Assembly (NCBI GenBank): GCA_013398955.1
Contig: VWPU01004166.1
Coordinates: forward strand, 124,001-188,000
Direction: 5' to 3'
Source: Callaeas wilsoni
Lineage: Eukaryota > Chordata > Aves > Passeriformes > Callaeidae
DNA length: 64,000 nt
This document shows, piece after piece, positions 37,201 to 50,062 of the stretch. How positions within the stretch are numbered: the stretch's first letter is position 1; each line of letters opens with the position of its first letter. The notes beneath the pieces were generated by a model that was not told where the DNA came from, searched no databases, and worked only from the letters and a program-made list of their open reading frames with translations. A program made the translations under genes and the position numbers.

Positions 37201-40200
37201 GCCAATGAAAAATAGTTTTGTCAAAAAGATCACAGGAAACTCTGAATAATCCTGAATTATATAACAGTTTCATTGTCTATCCTGAGGGATTAAGGCATAG
37301 AAATATAAAAAATAAGTTGACTTTAAGGGCTACTCCAAGTAATACAGACCAGGGTAGTAATTCAGTGAGTACAAAACAGCTTTAACAAAGACCAGCAGAC
37401 ATCTCAGGGGCTGCAAAATTTTAATGACACTTTGGGGCTTCACTGACTTTGAGCCCTGGTTCCCAAGTAGAGATTTAGTCTTTTCCTTTAACTGTGAAAA
37501 ACCTCTTGCAGTTTTACAGGTCTTAAAGGCTTTACATAGTTTCATACTTTATATAAAGCTTGAATTATTAACTCCTGTTAGCTTGAGCTCTTTCTCTTCT
37601 ATCTAATTTTTCGTCAAAGCAAGAGGTAGAGTTTAGTGCAATTGTTCCTCTAAGTCTCTCCCCAGGAGTGGTTGTTAGTCGCTTATATGAAGTGCCTCCA
37701 CTTAAAGTGCCAATTTGCACAGCAGGATTCTGCAGAGCAGTAGTGGCAAGACAGAGGATATTTAAAACAGTATTAAATACAGCAAGAAAGTGAGTAGAAA
37801 ACTGAGAAAAAAAAAGAAGAAGTGGGATTGGGGGAAAAAATTGGTATTAGGAACATGGAGCATTTGAATTTCGAAGTTTCAATGCAATTTTATTATTGAT
37901 ATACTTGTAGGAGAGTAACGATTGAGATTAACAAAATTTTTCCTTTGTCTCTTGGTTGTTCCTGGGAGCATAGGAAACCCTGGTTCAAACCCCTAGTCTG
38001 AGCCAAGTGAAGAAATTATTTAACCCAACTTAATCATGTACGGTCTTCTTCCCAGAAGGGTAGTGGGGAGGAACTCCTAAAAATGGCAATCCTTTCTAAA
38101 TACGACGTGAAAACATTGTCCTCCTCAGTTCATGTCCTGGAGGTCTTCATGACAGGCACATATGAACACCAACAGGTGACTGCTCCTGTTACAAAGCATC
38201 CATGAAGCTCCTTCCAGAGCCACTCTCTGCTGTCACAGTATTCTTCCTATCAGAGGATGAATACAGCAACGTGGAATACACTCACCCACATCTTACAATG
38301 AATGCTAAATGCTCCCAAGTTGTTGATTCAATGTTTTTTTTCCCCTCTCAGTTATGCGGTCTCTTCATCTTTCTGAACAGAAAAAAAATCAGTATTGAGA
38401 TGTGGATATAGTCCATGTGTTCATGACAGGAAATGGTAGAGGAAATGCTTATAAACCTAATGAGATAACATTTTTTCTAAAACTTACATTAAAAAAAAGT
38501 AAAGGTGTTTTTTTTAAATTTCTCTTCTCCATACCCATATAAATTCTTTTTTCGGAATGTCTTAACATTGCTGGACATTCATTGTTATGTTTATGAGTCT
38601 TGAAAGAGCAGGTGATAAAAGACTTAATGTTGTATTGCACACTTAAATTTCTTTGTTCCTTTGAATTTACTACTGGAAAAAAATAATTAGCAGGTATTGG
38701 AAAAAAATTACTAGTTTCTAACTGTTTAACTTTATAGCCCAGCAGTGAATAAGCTTGTGGTTATAATGTGTGTGTTATCTATACTATGTAGATGAGTCTT
38801 ATATTTGTTCATACATGATAAGTTCTGCTAGAGAAATTTAGCCACTCTAATATATGGTGTCAAAAGGGTCCATTAACAGAATAGCTGAATAGCATCCTAA
38901 AATCAACAGAAGTGTGAATATTAGATTGAGATTCATCTTCCTATACCTGTGCAAGGAAACTGGATTTTTTAATATTTTACAGAAAACACTGCATGTAGCT
39001 CTCCCAGTCAATAAACATTAGGAGAGAAGCCTATCAGAGCCTGTGAAGGAGCAGCTCCTGATGGAGAGCATCCTAGTCTGGTAGGCTGAAACCTTGCCAG
39101 GAACAAAGACAAAACATCAGAGCTCCATTTTTCAGAACAAATTATCCTTTCTTTTTCACTGTGAAAAGAGCACTGAAATGGTACTTATGCTTCTGTCCTG
39201 GTCTTTTAAAGGCAATAAATGGGGTAATAAAATAGTTTTTTGCTGCACCAAGCTCAGCTCTAGATCTCATCTTTAAACAAAACAAGTGCTTGAGGGTGGA
39301 CTGCTTCCAAAGACAGCAGTGTGGGATTGGACTCTGTGTAAATCAGGGCCACAGCAGCAGTTTTCCTAACAGGCGGAGCTGAGGCTCTGCTTCCCGCACT
39401 CCCATCAAGGTGCATCTTCCTGGCAGAACGCAGTCTCACTCATACTGTCTTCTGCACAAAATGAAAGGTGGTGCCTGACCCCAGGGCCTGACACTCTGAG
39501 TACAAAAGCAGCAAATAGATATCAGGTGAGGGGCAGAACACGAGGGACAACTTGTAAATAGCATAAAAAGCAATGGTCAAGACCTGTCAGCTACTCAGCT
39601 AGTATTCAGAGCAGTATTTATTCCTAGCTACCGAGGTGGAATTATCTTACAAGGTGCCTTTTCCAATTCACTGTACCTAGGATGAAAGCTTGAAGTAGAA
39701 AGTGAGTGTTAAAAGCAAAAGAGATTAAGCAGAGGTGGACGCAAAAGCCAGCAGCTGAAATATATTTGAATAAAGAAAAAGATTTGAATTGTGAAGACTA
39801 ATAAAGCATAAAAAAAGATTTCAGAATGACTTTTTATTTTCTTCCCTTGACATAGTGATTCATTACTGTTTGGAGGTGTAAAAACTCAAGAAACAATAAA
39901 GTAATGTGGAAAACAGTCTATATAAAGGGATGTATAAGGAATAACATCCTAGGATGGATATTTTCCTCACTAAGAATGAGACTTTAGAAAACAGATTAAG
40001 TAAAAAGGCACTGGTTTATTAGAATAGGATATTGCTCATGGAGAAGTAGCACAGCTTTTTATCCTTATCTCCCTTCCCTAGGGAAGGAATGAACATAATG
40101 CTGGAAGGAACTGGGAAGAATTGGTCTGATCTTTACGTATTTCCAAAGTGTTAATTTAGGTTATATTAAATAAAAGCAGGTCGAAAGCAGGGAAAGTGAG

Positions 40201-43200
40201 TTGGAGACTGGAGGAAAAATGGCTATTTTGTTAACAAAATACCAGTAAAGAAGAATATTAAGAAAAACTCACCTTACTTTAACTTTGTGGGTAAAATTTA
40301 GTTGATAAAGTTGCCTCTGGGATTGCAATCAGGGGCTCCCATCTTCTTGCTGAATGGTCCATCCACAGAGGAATTGGAGCGATAAGAGAAAAAAATCTCT
40401 ATTTTATGTTCCTATGTAAACAGATTATGAGGGAGAAAAGAAATAACAATCCCCACATATCTTTATATCTGAATCTAAATTTTGTTTATGTGTGCACGAA
40501 TAATTGGAATTTTATACCGTGCTGAAGTGGCAAAAATATCAAGAGTGAAGAAACCAAGATAGTGCTGATCTTACAACAGCAAGAGTCAGAGCAGAAACGT
40601 GAAGGGTTACTTTCCAGAAGCAGGTGACCTGAAGAGTGTGCTATTATTTTTATTATTATTCTAGAAATAGTTAGACAACTAAATGTACTACCAACTAAAG
40701 GCTTTCAGTATGCTGGTTCCCTTGGCAACTTCCCGTGTTCAAACATTCGTTTCTCAGCAACTCAAAATGACTTGTCTCTTTTCACTAAGGAATTGAGCTA
40801 CCATGCACCGAGCGAGGGCTGGGGCACGTTCCTTGGTGGGTAGTAGAAGGGATCCGAGCTTCATTCACCCTTAATAGCAGCTTGTAGTACCTTGTTCCCA
40901 AGTATAGATTAAGATAAGAGATAAGGGATCTCGTTAGATAGGAAAGCTTACGTTCTTCAGTGTTCTGGGTTTGACACCAGGTCATGGACAGAAATAAATA
41001 GCAATATCAGCCTTGGGATATGGCCATCCGATCTTGGGGTTTTTTAATGTAAGACTGATTTGGTAGACTGTAGCAGATACTACAGAATAGCTATAATCAG
41101 TGATTTTCAATGCCTGCAAATGATAATCGGATAGATATGGAAGGTTCCCTCGGACAAGTTAGGCAGTCCCTATGAAAAAGGTATTTAAAATTGCCAGCTT
41201 TTTTTTTTTTAGGTGAACCTCAAAAGTGATGTCTCAACTCAGCTAATATTGGAAATTTCTTCATACATATGCATCCCTGTTAGGTTACGCCTGTTTGTAG
41301 AAGCTGAGCAGGCCAGAAACAAAACCAGCTTAAAAATTGCCTTCCTCCTCTGCCTCTTCTGTGCTTCTTGCTGCCTGATGTACTACATTACACTCCTTTA
41401 ATGCTGTCATGGGCACAACATTTTTAACCAGGAATGAGATCACTTGCCAAATAAATGAATTAGTGCATCTGACAGCTGAAAATAGTGTGTGTAGGTCCAC
41501 TTAATTTTGGCTCAAATGAAGCTCAGAAATAAAAGTACTCTAATCAAAACAGGTCTTTAAAGGTCTTTTGTTGTCTCAGTCGTATGTTTGCTGATCATGT
41601 CAGTGGAAGATTTATTCATACTGTTACTGATTTTCCCATTCAAGGCATGTGGACTAGGATTGAAACTACTAGGTCATGTGTGTTTGTAATCATTTTTATG
41701 CTTCAGTAGCTTAGGGATGCTGCAACTCTGAATAATTGCCTTATGCTTTCATGGCAGAGATTCAGTTACCTTTAAGCAAATGGCAAATGTGACATAGGGT
41801 AAATCATTTCATTTTCACAGAAGGATGTGCAGACAGACCAAATTGTAGCTGTTGTATCTAGTAAAGTACTGCTTTTTGAGCATTATGTTTACTACTTGAA
41901 CCTATACTCATTGAATAGCTTAAAGACTAAAAAGGGAATGATGCAACACACAATACAGCAGAAGTCTATGATAGACACTTCGTCTTCCTCCACAAAGCCC
42001 AAAAAGATGTTTTGTATGCAGCTGTTTTAACCACTGAAAACAAAAATCTTTCTTTTAGACACCTTTTACAGGCAAAGAAGAAAAATCCACATCCCATAGG
42101 GGATGATGCACCTACAAGAATATTATTTTAGGAAAAGATAATCATCCCATGAGACAAAGATTCTCTCTCCATTTCCTAGAAAAGAAAAACAGAAAATTAG
42201 TTAATCTTAAATAACAAAATCTACTAAAAACCTTGGGGACAGGAGTACAACATATTCTTTTGACATTGAGATATAGGATGTCCTCTCAACAAGTTAATTA
42301 CATTAATGGCAATTGTTAATCGTCAGTGTCATGCAGTCAATTGAAGTCACTGGGTTTAATCCTTTTAGATATTTTAGAAAATATCTATACTTGAATTTAA
42401 AACTAGTCTGCAGACTATGAATTCGCTTACTTCATTTAACTGACTCCTACATAAGTTTTTGCATACAATTTATAATGATTCATTAAAATTATCTAGCAAA
42501 TATCCCCAAACCAGCACCATTATCAGAACCATTCCCAACTAGTACTGAATTTCTAAGTAACCAAAATCTTTTTGCAAGACTTAGATATCTTTTGTTAGAA
42601 TTTTCTAGCTCCAGTGAAGCTTTTAAATTATACATCTATTGGGTACTTACTAATCAGATTCTTCGAAAGACTTTTTTCCTCAGCAAGGACTTACAAATTG
42701 TGATCCTTGCAGTGTAGTCTGATGTCTAGGGCTATGTCTTGAATTCTTTGAGAGAAAAACATTCTATTTTCTCCAGTTTTCCACCCACATGAATTACATT
42801 TCTAACAGTTTCCACTGCCACTCTGAGGACAGCTTGAAGCATGACCCATAGAAGAGCAAAGTTACCTTATCCTCTCAAAATTGCCGTGCAGATTTTTAGA
42901 TAGATTTTTTCCCCAATGCAAGCTTTAGGCCTCATTAGGTGACTGCATTCTGTGAACGATATGTGGGGTGATTTAGGGTAGGCTTTCCCTTGCAGTGCAA
43001 AGCTGTTCAAGCTCCGAATCTAAAGGCATTGTCAATATGGTTATTTTTCCTGAATACAGCACCATATGGAATGGTTATGCTGCTATAGCATAACCCTGAG
43101 CTTGCATCTCTCTTAGATCTTGTACAGACACACCTTCTCATATGGAAAGGCTTAAATACTTCTAAAATCACGTTGCTTTTCATTTTGTAGATAGTGTACA

Positions 43201-43631
43201 TGGACAGTAAATCACCCGAACCACTAGAGGACTAAATATGTAAGATCAGTGACAGAAACTGCTAAAGCAAATCTTCAGATAAAATGTGGCTATTGCTGTG
43301 ATTTCAGTGTCTTTCTCAGAAAAATAAAAACAAAGCAGCTCTTTTCCAGTCTGTAATCATCATCCTGAACCCTCCTCTGAAGCAAAATGTCTGAAAAACT
43401 TTTCCTCAAAAAGAAGAATAACACTTTTCTCTTTACATGTAACAGCACACTCATCATTTAGGAGTTCCACATACAAACCTTTGTGGACAACAGAAAGGGG
43501 ATATAGATATTCCAGATTAAGTGCGATACCAGCTACATGATAGACTCACCTCCCTCTTCATCTGGCTCAAGAATATACAAGTTTTTTTTTCATAAAGGGG
43601 AGAAGTGTTAAAAGCAAGTCAGTCTGTGCCT
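34218..43631. other. Long AT-rich noncoding stretch
   Basis: No gene is supported in about 9.4 kb beyond the GC patch edge. Noted features are an AT-only tract (36198-36250), a minus frame of 95 codons (36583-36870), a somewhat GC-richer region near 39290-39560, a T12AG acceptor-like run at 41199-41212 without a partner donor, and a homeodomain-motif cluster at 42291-42320. None carries a recognisable protein family. Confidence 0.5.
36198..36250. repeat. AT-rich low-complexity tract
   Basis: Overlapping TATAATTTATAAT-like units form an almost pure A/T tract ending in a T run. It is simple sequence that is prone to melting. Confidence 0.8.
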
Positions 43632-43850
43632 GGGAAGGTTTAGATTAGATACTAGGAGAAATTTCTTCACTGAAAGACTGGACAAGCATTGGAACAGGCT
43701 CACCAGGGAAGTGGTGGAATCACTGGAAGTGTTCAAAAAAGCATGTAGATGTGGTTCTGAGGGACATGATGTAGTGGTGGACCGGCAGTGTTAGGATAAT
43801 TGTTGGACTCACTGACCTTAGAGATCTTTTCTAATCTTGATGACTCTAGG
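43632..43850 (+). mobile_element. CR1 retrotransposon, 3' part
   Basis: This is a plus-strand CR1 copy of about 220 bp. It shows GGTTTAGATTAGATACTAGG, AAATTTCTTCACTGAAAG, TTGGAACAGGCTCACCAGGG and GGTGGAATCACTGG, the end of ORF2. These are followed by a 3' UTR with GGGACATGATGTAGTGG, TTGTTGGACTCACTGACCTT, AGAGATCTTTTCTAATCTTG and a tail GATGACTCTAGG. The tail octamer is mutated. It is severely 5'-truncated and non-coding now. The 3' UTR type (GGACATG..TAGTGG, TTGGACTC) differs from that of the copies at 24.5 and 49.2 kb, implying another CR1 subfamily. Confidence 0.92.
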
Positions 43851-46800
43851 AGACTTGAATGCCAAAGTGAAATTTGGAGAACCCCAAAACAGTTGTTCCT
43901 GTGTTAAGTAATATCCGTGTGAGAAGTCGGAGATGGAGCTTGTATTTTTTTCTTAAAGACAGTAGAAAAATGTGTATCATTATATCCTAGAGAAATGCTC
44001 AAAAGCATGGAGTTCCTGGATTAAAGGTGTGTGGATACAGGTGTCCTTTGTACAGTGACTGATCCAGTGGCTGTGCTCCAGGACTGCAGTCAGACTTGTA
44101 CAGGTGAATGCTTTGCCCATCTTGATTCTCAATATTGTCAAGATCTGAGCAGTCCTCAGTGTGTCAAAATGCAAATATTGGGAGATTACAGACTTGTGCT
44201 GTTGTTTTGGGCAGGGATATCGAGCATTATAAGACAACTGAGCTAGGGTTTTGAGGATTCTGATTTTGACATCTATAGGGAGGGGAAGATAATCTCATGG
44301 GAAAGTCTGAATGTTTGCCAGGATAAAGATTGTATGTCATGTTTTCTACCAGAGAAAGCCACTCATTCAAAAGTTATACTTTGTGGTACAACTGCAAATC
44401 AGTGTGATGCTAGAACCAAAACTCTAGAGAGCTTGATAATGGAGAGAATTTTTACATCAGGAAATTTGATTTCTAATGTAACCTAGGAAGAGAAATGGTA
44501 GTACACTTATAACTCTGGAATAAATATGAAAGTCACAGTTTTAGATTAGTCTGGGGATTGCAGTATCATTTATGCATCAGGAAATGAAATAACTAGGTTT
44601 AGATATCAGTTACGATTTCTCAGACTCTCTCACTATAATGTTATGTCATGGACATTCTCTACTTTGGAAATGGGGAGGTTGTGCTCCCCATGAAAAAGTG
44701 TTGTAGCTGGTTCCCTTAGTCATTAACATTTCAGAAGGCTAGACCTTGGAATATTTAGGGATTGATTTTCTGACTGATGAGTTTCAGCACTGGTGACTAA
44801 TATGGATCAGGCACAAGGAAAGAGCAAAAGGATCAACTCTTTCTGAAGCATAAAATGAAAAATGTATTTTGAAGTCCTGTGTCATCACTACTAAAGTGTC
44901 CCTGACTTGCTTAAAAAGAAAGAATAAGTACAAACCAAATAGTACTATGTAAATAGAAAGATTTGATATCTTAGAAGCATTTTACTTATTAAAATGCATT
45001 TCTAAGAGATAAAAGCAACAGGTTATTGTGATAATAATAATAATTCTGTGATTGTGTATGATAAAATTGCTTTTATTATGTGCAAAAAATATCAATATGT
45101 GTTTTCTTAGTACTTCAGAAGGGGAAATTTCACAAAACTGTAAACATGAGCGAAAAACAGTAGGAGGAAAAAATTAAATGACAAAGATTTTGTCAAATTT
45201 CTTAAATACTGCTTCATTGTATACATAATATCTGTTATTATTTAACAATGAAGAAAAATGTAATGATTAAGAGGTGAGATGAAAGTATCAGTACAAAGGT
45301 TTATAAGAAGTAGATAGAAAAATAAATTTGTTAACAATGGAGGTTAATATGTGGATGAGTGATACAGAAGTAAAAATGTACTCATGCACATTTACTGAGA
45401 AGGGATAAGTTCCATAAGAGGGAATGTTTTGTCCATACCAAGAGCAAGAGCAGTGTGAATCATCCTTGGATCAGACAAATACATTCTATACTAGGAGAAG
45501 GAGGTTGGAGGTGTATCAGGAATTGCTTGCAACTCACAGGCCAGAGCAAAAAAAATCATAGCTCGATGTATCAGTTCAATGCTCAGGTACAGAGCACACA
45601 ATGTGGTCTTGTCACTGGAATCAGGGACATGTTTTCACTGTGACCAGATTAAGAAGATTCATTTGAAGATGATAGAATCATGTAGTCCCATAAAATCACC
45701 AAAGCTGTCTGTTTTGAAAACAGTCTTTTCAGGCAAACCGGTGCCTCAAGGGTCCAGGTCAGAAACCACTGGACTAAAACCAGATATAGATTTTCCTCCT
45801 GTAAGGCTCCAGGGATGCCCACCTGAATTCTCAGCTCCTGATTTACATAATTTACACTGAAACTTCGTTTGGAAGTACCATTGCTTCTCATAGAGGAATA
45901 TTTTCCCTGAAGTCATCAGAAGAGGGGAAAACCCAACTTCTCTTACATGTAAGGTTTTTTCCTTACACTCAGAATGAGGTTTAATGAGTTTCTCTGCAGA
46001 AAATATTTTTCTATGAATGGGCTGGCCCATCAGCATGGTTTATGTGTTGCAGATATAATGACAGGCCTCTATTTTGTGCCTTCCACAGACATATGGCTTC
46101 CTAGCACACCATGAGAGAGTATTTATCTTTCTCCCTTCTCAGCACGCTCAGATCCATAATTGAGCCCTTAATTTCTTTTCACAAAGAACTAAAATCTGCC
46201 TGTTAAACTGCCAGGTGCAATGTGATGTTAATGACTGAGTACTGCATAATTCTGTGGTATTAACAGTTATTTCTAGGCATGTATGTACCTGTCCTATTCA
46301 TTAATTCCTTCCTGACTGTTACATTATTCTTCTCAAACAGTATTTTTCCTTCCATCTATTGAGAAGCTCTTTGTGTCCCTCTTCATTTTTCTATTTATTC
46401 TAATTAGTTTTGAATCATATTTCCTTAAGAGAGTTTTCAACCTTATACATTTAATGAAGTGTCATGACTTTGAGTTTGATATTCCTTTTAATATCTCATT
46501 AAAAAAAAAAATAAAACCCTTGATAGTCACTTATCATAGAGGTCATAAACTTTAAAATTATGTGTTCAAAATTAATCTATAGTTAAGTCTCAATGTTTTT
46601 AATGAACACTGTTTCATCAGTAAGATGGAAAATTCTGAGCACTCAAAGTTCTTAGAGAATCTCTAAGGAGTGAGGAATTGTAAATGAGGGCATTTGATAC
46701 ACTTGGTAAACTTCTTGGTATGTTTTGTTTTTTTTTTTTAAGGAACACAGATAGAATCCGGATTCCTTTCTTTCTTTTCATGAATAATCAGGAAGACACA

Positions 46801-47693
46801 GTGTTGTATTCTGAACTCAGGCTGCCTTTCTCCACTGTTGTAGTCTTTCTGTCTGAGGAATAAATGGTTTGTGGTTTGTACCACTGTAAAAAGATCAAAA
46901 GACATTTAAATTAGTCCTTATTCAGTTCCATTTGTGCAGTTCAAGTAGCTTTGAACATGATATACATGGCCACCCCTGTCCTGCTCTGGAGGGGGGGACT
47001 ATCCGTACTGGAGCATCCCTTTTGCGTTCAACGGCATCTCTAAGGGTTCCCACTTCCATTCAGCTCCAAACCACATTTATTGCCTTCCCAAATTTTAATC
47101 TCCCATTAGTCATTCCTTCTAGAAACTGGTGCCATATTCCACCTGTGTGCACCATGCATGAGCTCTTGAAGGCCAATGTACTTCTTCTGTAAATCGCTAT
47201 GTATGACACAGGTTAGCTGCTGGCACACAAGGACAAAGGAAAGGATGAAGCAGGCTTTGCTCGTGAGGCACATAGAGACACTTGCAGAATTCGCTGAGTC
47301 ACACCATGGAGGATATATTTATTGAGCAAAGTTATCCCTGGCACTGTCTTTCATATCAGCCAATGCAACCCATCACAAACTCAGTGCTGTGCCTGGAGTG
47401 CAGCAGCCTCATCTGCTGCACAGCCTCTGCAAACTGATGCGGACCATTCTCTGGTGTGTTTATGTCACATCATCCATGTAGGCAGCCACTTGGATGCCTA
47501 CATGGACCAGACTTCTCTTTGCCAGTACCTGAAGTCTTGGGATGCAGGGTCTGGAAGCCTGGGAGAGAAAGTAATTTGAGTCGCCCTTGGCTCTCCTGGA
47601 TCTACACGTTATGTAAAGCACAGTACCTGCTGAGCACATCTGGTGGGCTGTATGAGGAATGTGGTGAAAACTTAGTGTCAGAACAGAGGTCTT
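43851..47693. other. Noncoding stretch between CR1 copies
   Basis: No gene was recognised. Short frames (44031-44246; 45579-45860; minus 45746-46036, 96 codons) have no domains. An (AAT)n-like run lies near 45030-45045 and a T run near 46728-46739. A GC-richer segment at about 46960-47600 includes a perfect hairpin (47473-47506). Confidence 0.5.
47473..47506. repeat. Perfect 12-bp inverted repeat, 10-nt loop
   Basis: The arms TCCATGTAGGCA (47473-47484) and TGCCTACATGGA (47495-47506) are exactly complementary around the loop GCCACTTGGA. Pairing does not extend beyond 12 bp on the outer side. It lies about 190 bp before an antisense CR1. A perfect 12-bp stem could be a chance hairpin or a binding palindrome; it is too short for a typical microRNA precursor. 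Confidence 0.85.
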
Positions 47694-48302
47694 AGAATCA
47701 CGGAATTATTACAGAATCACAGAATTAACCAGGTTGGAAAAGGCCTTTGAGACCATCAAGTCCAACCTATGACCTAACACTACCTTATCAACTAAACCAT
47801 GGCACTGAGTGCCACATCCAGCATTTTTTTTAACAGGAATACCTGTAAGATCAAATCAACTGTTAGCCCAGCACCACTGTGTTTACCACTAAACCATATT
47901 CCATGGTGACACATCCACATGTCTTTTGAAGACATCAAGTAATGGTGACACAACCACTTCCTCAGGCAGCTTGTTTTAATGCCTGACCACCCTTTCAATG
48001 AAGAATTTTTTCCTATTATCTAATCTAAACCTCCCCTGGCACAACTTCAGGCCATTTTCTCTTGTTCTGTTACTTTCTACTTGAGAGAAGAGACTGACCT
48101 CCAACTTTCAGACAGTTGTAGGGAGTGATAAAATCACCCCTGAGCCTCCTCTTCTCCAGGCCAAACACCAGCAGTTCCCTCAGCAGCTCCTCATAAGACT
48201 TGTGCTCCAGACCCTTCCCCAGCTTCATTGCCCTTCTTTTGATGTGCTCCAGCATCTCAATGCCTGTCTTGTAGTGAGAAGCCCAAAACAGGAGTCTTGT
48301 CG
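47694..48302 (-). mobile_element. CR1 retrotransposon, antisense, about 600 bp
   Basis: This is a minus-strand CR1. The 3' tail lies at the left (AGAATCACGGAATTATTAC, then a second CAGAATCACAGAATTAACC), followed by GGTTGGAAAAGGCC and ACCATCAAGTCCAACC. The right part reads on the minus strand MLEHIKRRAMKLGKGLEHKS...LFGLEKRRLRGDF-like peptide (frame 48070-48255), from the ORF2 C-terminal region. The near-doubled AGAATCA..GAATTA at the tail is the normal short terminal repeat of CR1. It is 5'-truncated near 48302 with frame breaks, so inactive. Confidence 0.93.
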
Positions 48303-49209
48303 TCTTATGTAATTCTTTTTGATTGTAAAATGGTGGTTTATTTCAGTTAAATAACTTCTGATTCAGTGTGAGCTGTGTTTAAAATCAATACTGTCGAATT
48401 CAGGCCAGTAATTAAGTTACTTCTTTCTGGACTAATATTGTACTTCTGGCACACCCCCATTTCTCTCAGAATTGCAGAGATGGGCTGAATGCCAGCAGGC
48501 ATTGGGTGAGCCCTCAACCATCATAAAAAATCAAGAACAGGGCTTGTTTTTGTCAGTGATGATAAAAGCCGTGACATTTATACCAGTAAAACACAAGTTC
48601 GCATTCGCTAATGAAGGTGGCTAAACCTGTATAGGACACCCGTCTGACTTGTGAGAACAGACTATATGCGCCGCTATGACCCTGCCAGTGTCGCTGAAAG
48701 GCACAGCACTGCATCTGTTTCCTGGCAGCTCTCCAGCAGAGCAGGTGTGCCACTTTTCAGGCTGCTAGTTAAGGGAATACTGTTGCAGATCACTTTGGTC
48801 AATTAGAAGTGAGGATACGTAGCCCCCAACAGTGAGACATTCGGCCCCTGCCAGCAAGAGGCAAGGGAGAGTTTGTGACTACATTGTTCTGTAAAAACCT
48901 GAATGAAGATGTATAGATCATGAAAGGCTGGTTAGGCATCTCAACTAACAGATCACATAATTCAGTATTTTTCCATTCTTGCATGATATATTTTCTGCCT
49001 GTAGCTATAACAAATGGACACATTGCGCACAGATTTCTGACTGAAAAAAATATTATGTAGGAAGAAGACATAACACTCTGAAAGATTATGCTCTGTAATT
49101 AATAATGAATACTATGCAGAGAAGCTTAATAAGAAGGAATGAAACCTGAGTAGGTTCATTTATGTTTGACAAGAACTGTGAAGACACTGTGTCAGTCTAG
49201 ACGGAAATC
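48303..49209. other. Short noncoding stretch between two CR1 copies
   Basis: No gene was recognised. Minus frames of 66 and 90 codons (48553-48753, 48799-49071) show no domain. A few CpGs occur near 48645-48700. Confidence 0.5.
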
Positions 49210-49311
49210 TACCCTCTGGTCTAGTGGAAGGTGTCTCTGCCCGTGGCAGAGGGGTTAGAAGTGGATGATCTTTAGGGCTGCTTCTAACTCAGACCATTCT
49301 GGGATTCTATA
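49210..49311 (+). mobile_element. CR1 3'-terminal fragment
   Basis: This is the last ~100 bp of a plus-strand CR1. It contains CTGGTCTAGTGGAAGGTGTC, TCTGCCCGTGGCAGAGGGGT, TAGAAGTGGATGATCTTTAG and the terminal ACCATTCTGGGATTCTATA. It is UTR only, 5'-truncated, and relatively well preserved compared with the copy at 11.9 kb. Confidence 0.93.
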
Positions 49312-49984
49312 GTACGTCAAATTACAATTATTAAAATATAATTACAGCTTACAAGGAGTGAATTTATATGATGTAGGGACCATATATTATATTTCTCTGT
49401 GTATTCAGCACTATAATAATGTTAATCTTACTGGTTGCTTAGCTTAATGAAACCAAGTATTTAAACTGTGTCCCGGATGGTTTTTCTCTTGTCTTCTCAT
49501 TATGTCTTCAATAAATACAAAGACAAGCAAGAAATCTGTGTCAGTGTAAACAAGCAACTTTTTATGCTTTTTCTTTGGCATCCCTATTGTAACTGTCATT
49601 GGTAGACACACACACAAAATGTTCTTTAATTAAAAATATTAATCAAATAATTAAATTTTCCAGTTTCATGGAAGAGTATTTTCATTTTTAGCTCAGTTGA
49701 TTTAGTAGATTCCAAATAATTTTTTTCAAAAAATTTTCTCCTCAAAACTCTGGTAATCAGAAGCCTAAAAACACTTGTAGAAGTCAAAAAAAAGAAAAAG
49801 AAAAAAAACCTCTAGCAGTATGTGGTACAAAGTAAAGAACAATGGAATGGCAGTTTCTTCGTTATCTCTCCAGATTTTTCCATCACTTCAGATGATAGTC
49901 ATAAAGCTGTGTTTTTTCTTTCAAGGTTTTTATTTTTGATAGGGTATGTCCTTATTCTTTTGAAATCAATTTTTAGAATCAGTT

Positions 49985-50062
49985 CTGGTGGGGTTTTTTG
50001 TTTGTTTTGCTTTGCTTAGCTTTGGTTGGGTGTTTGTTTTTATTTTTGGTGGAGGGTGTTCC
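49985..50062. repeat. G/T-rich low-complexity tract
   Basis: Imperfect TTTG, GTTTTG and GGTGG units form a strand-asymmetric tract with almost no C. It is simple sequence without further structure. Confidence 0.7.

Noticed and set aside
41199..41212. T12 followed by AG, a splice-acceptor-like run before a 62-codon frame
   Set aside because: No matching donor or recognisable peptide downstream; T runs followed by AG are common in this AT-rich DNA.
45668..45690. TAGAATCATGTAG resembling a CR1 tail
   Set aside because: The similarity stops after about ten bases and no UTR follows.
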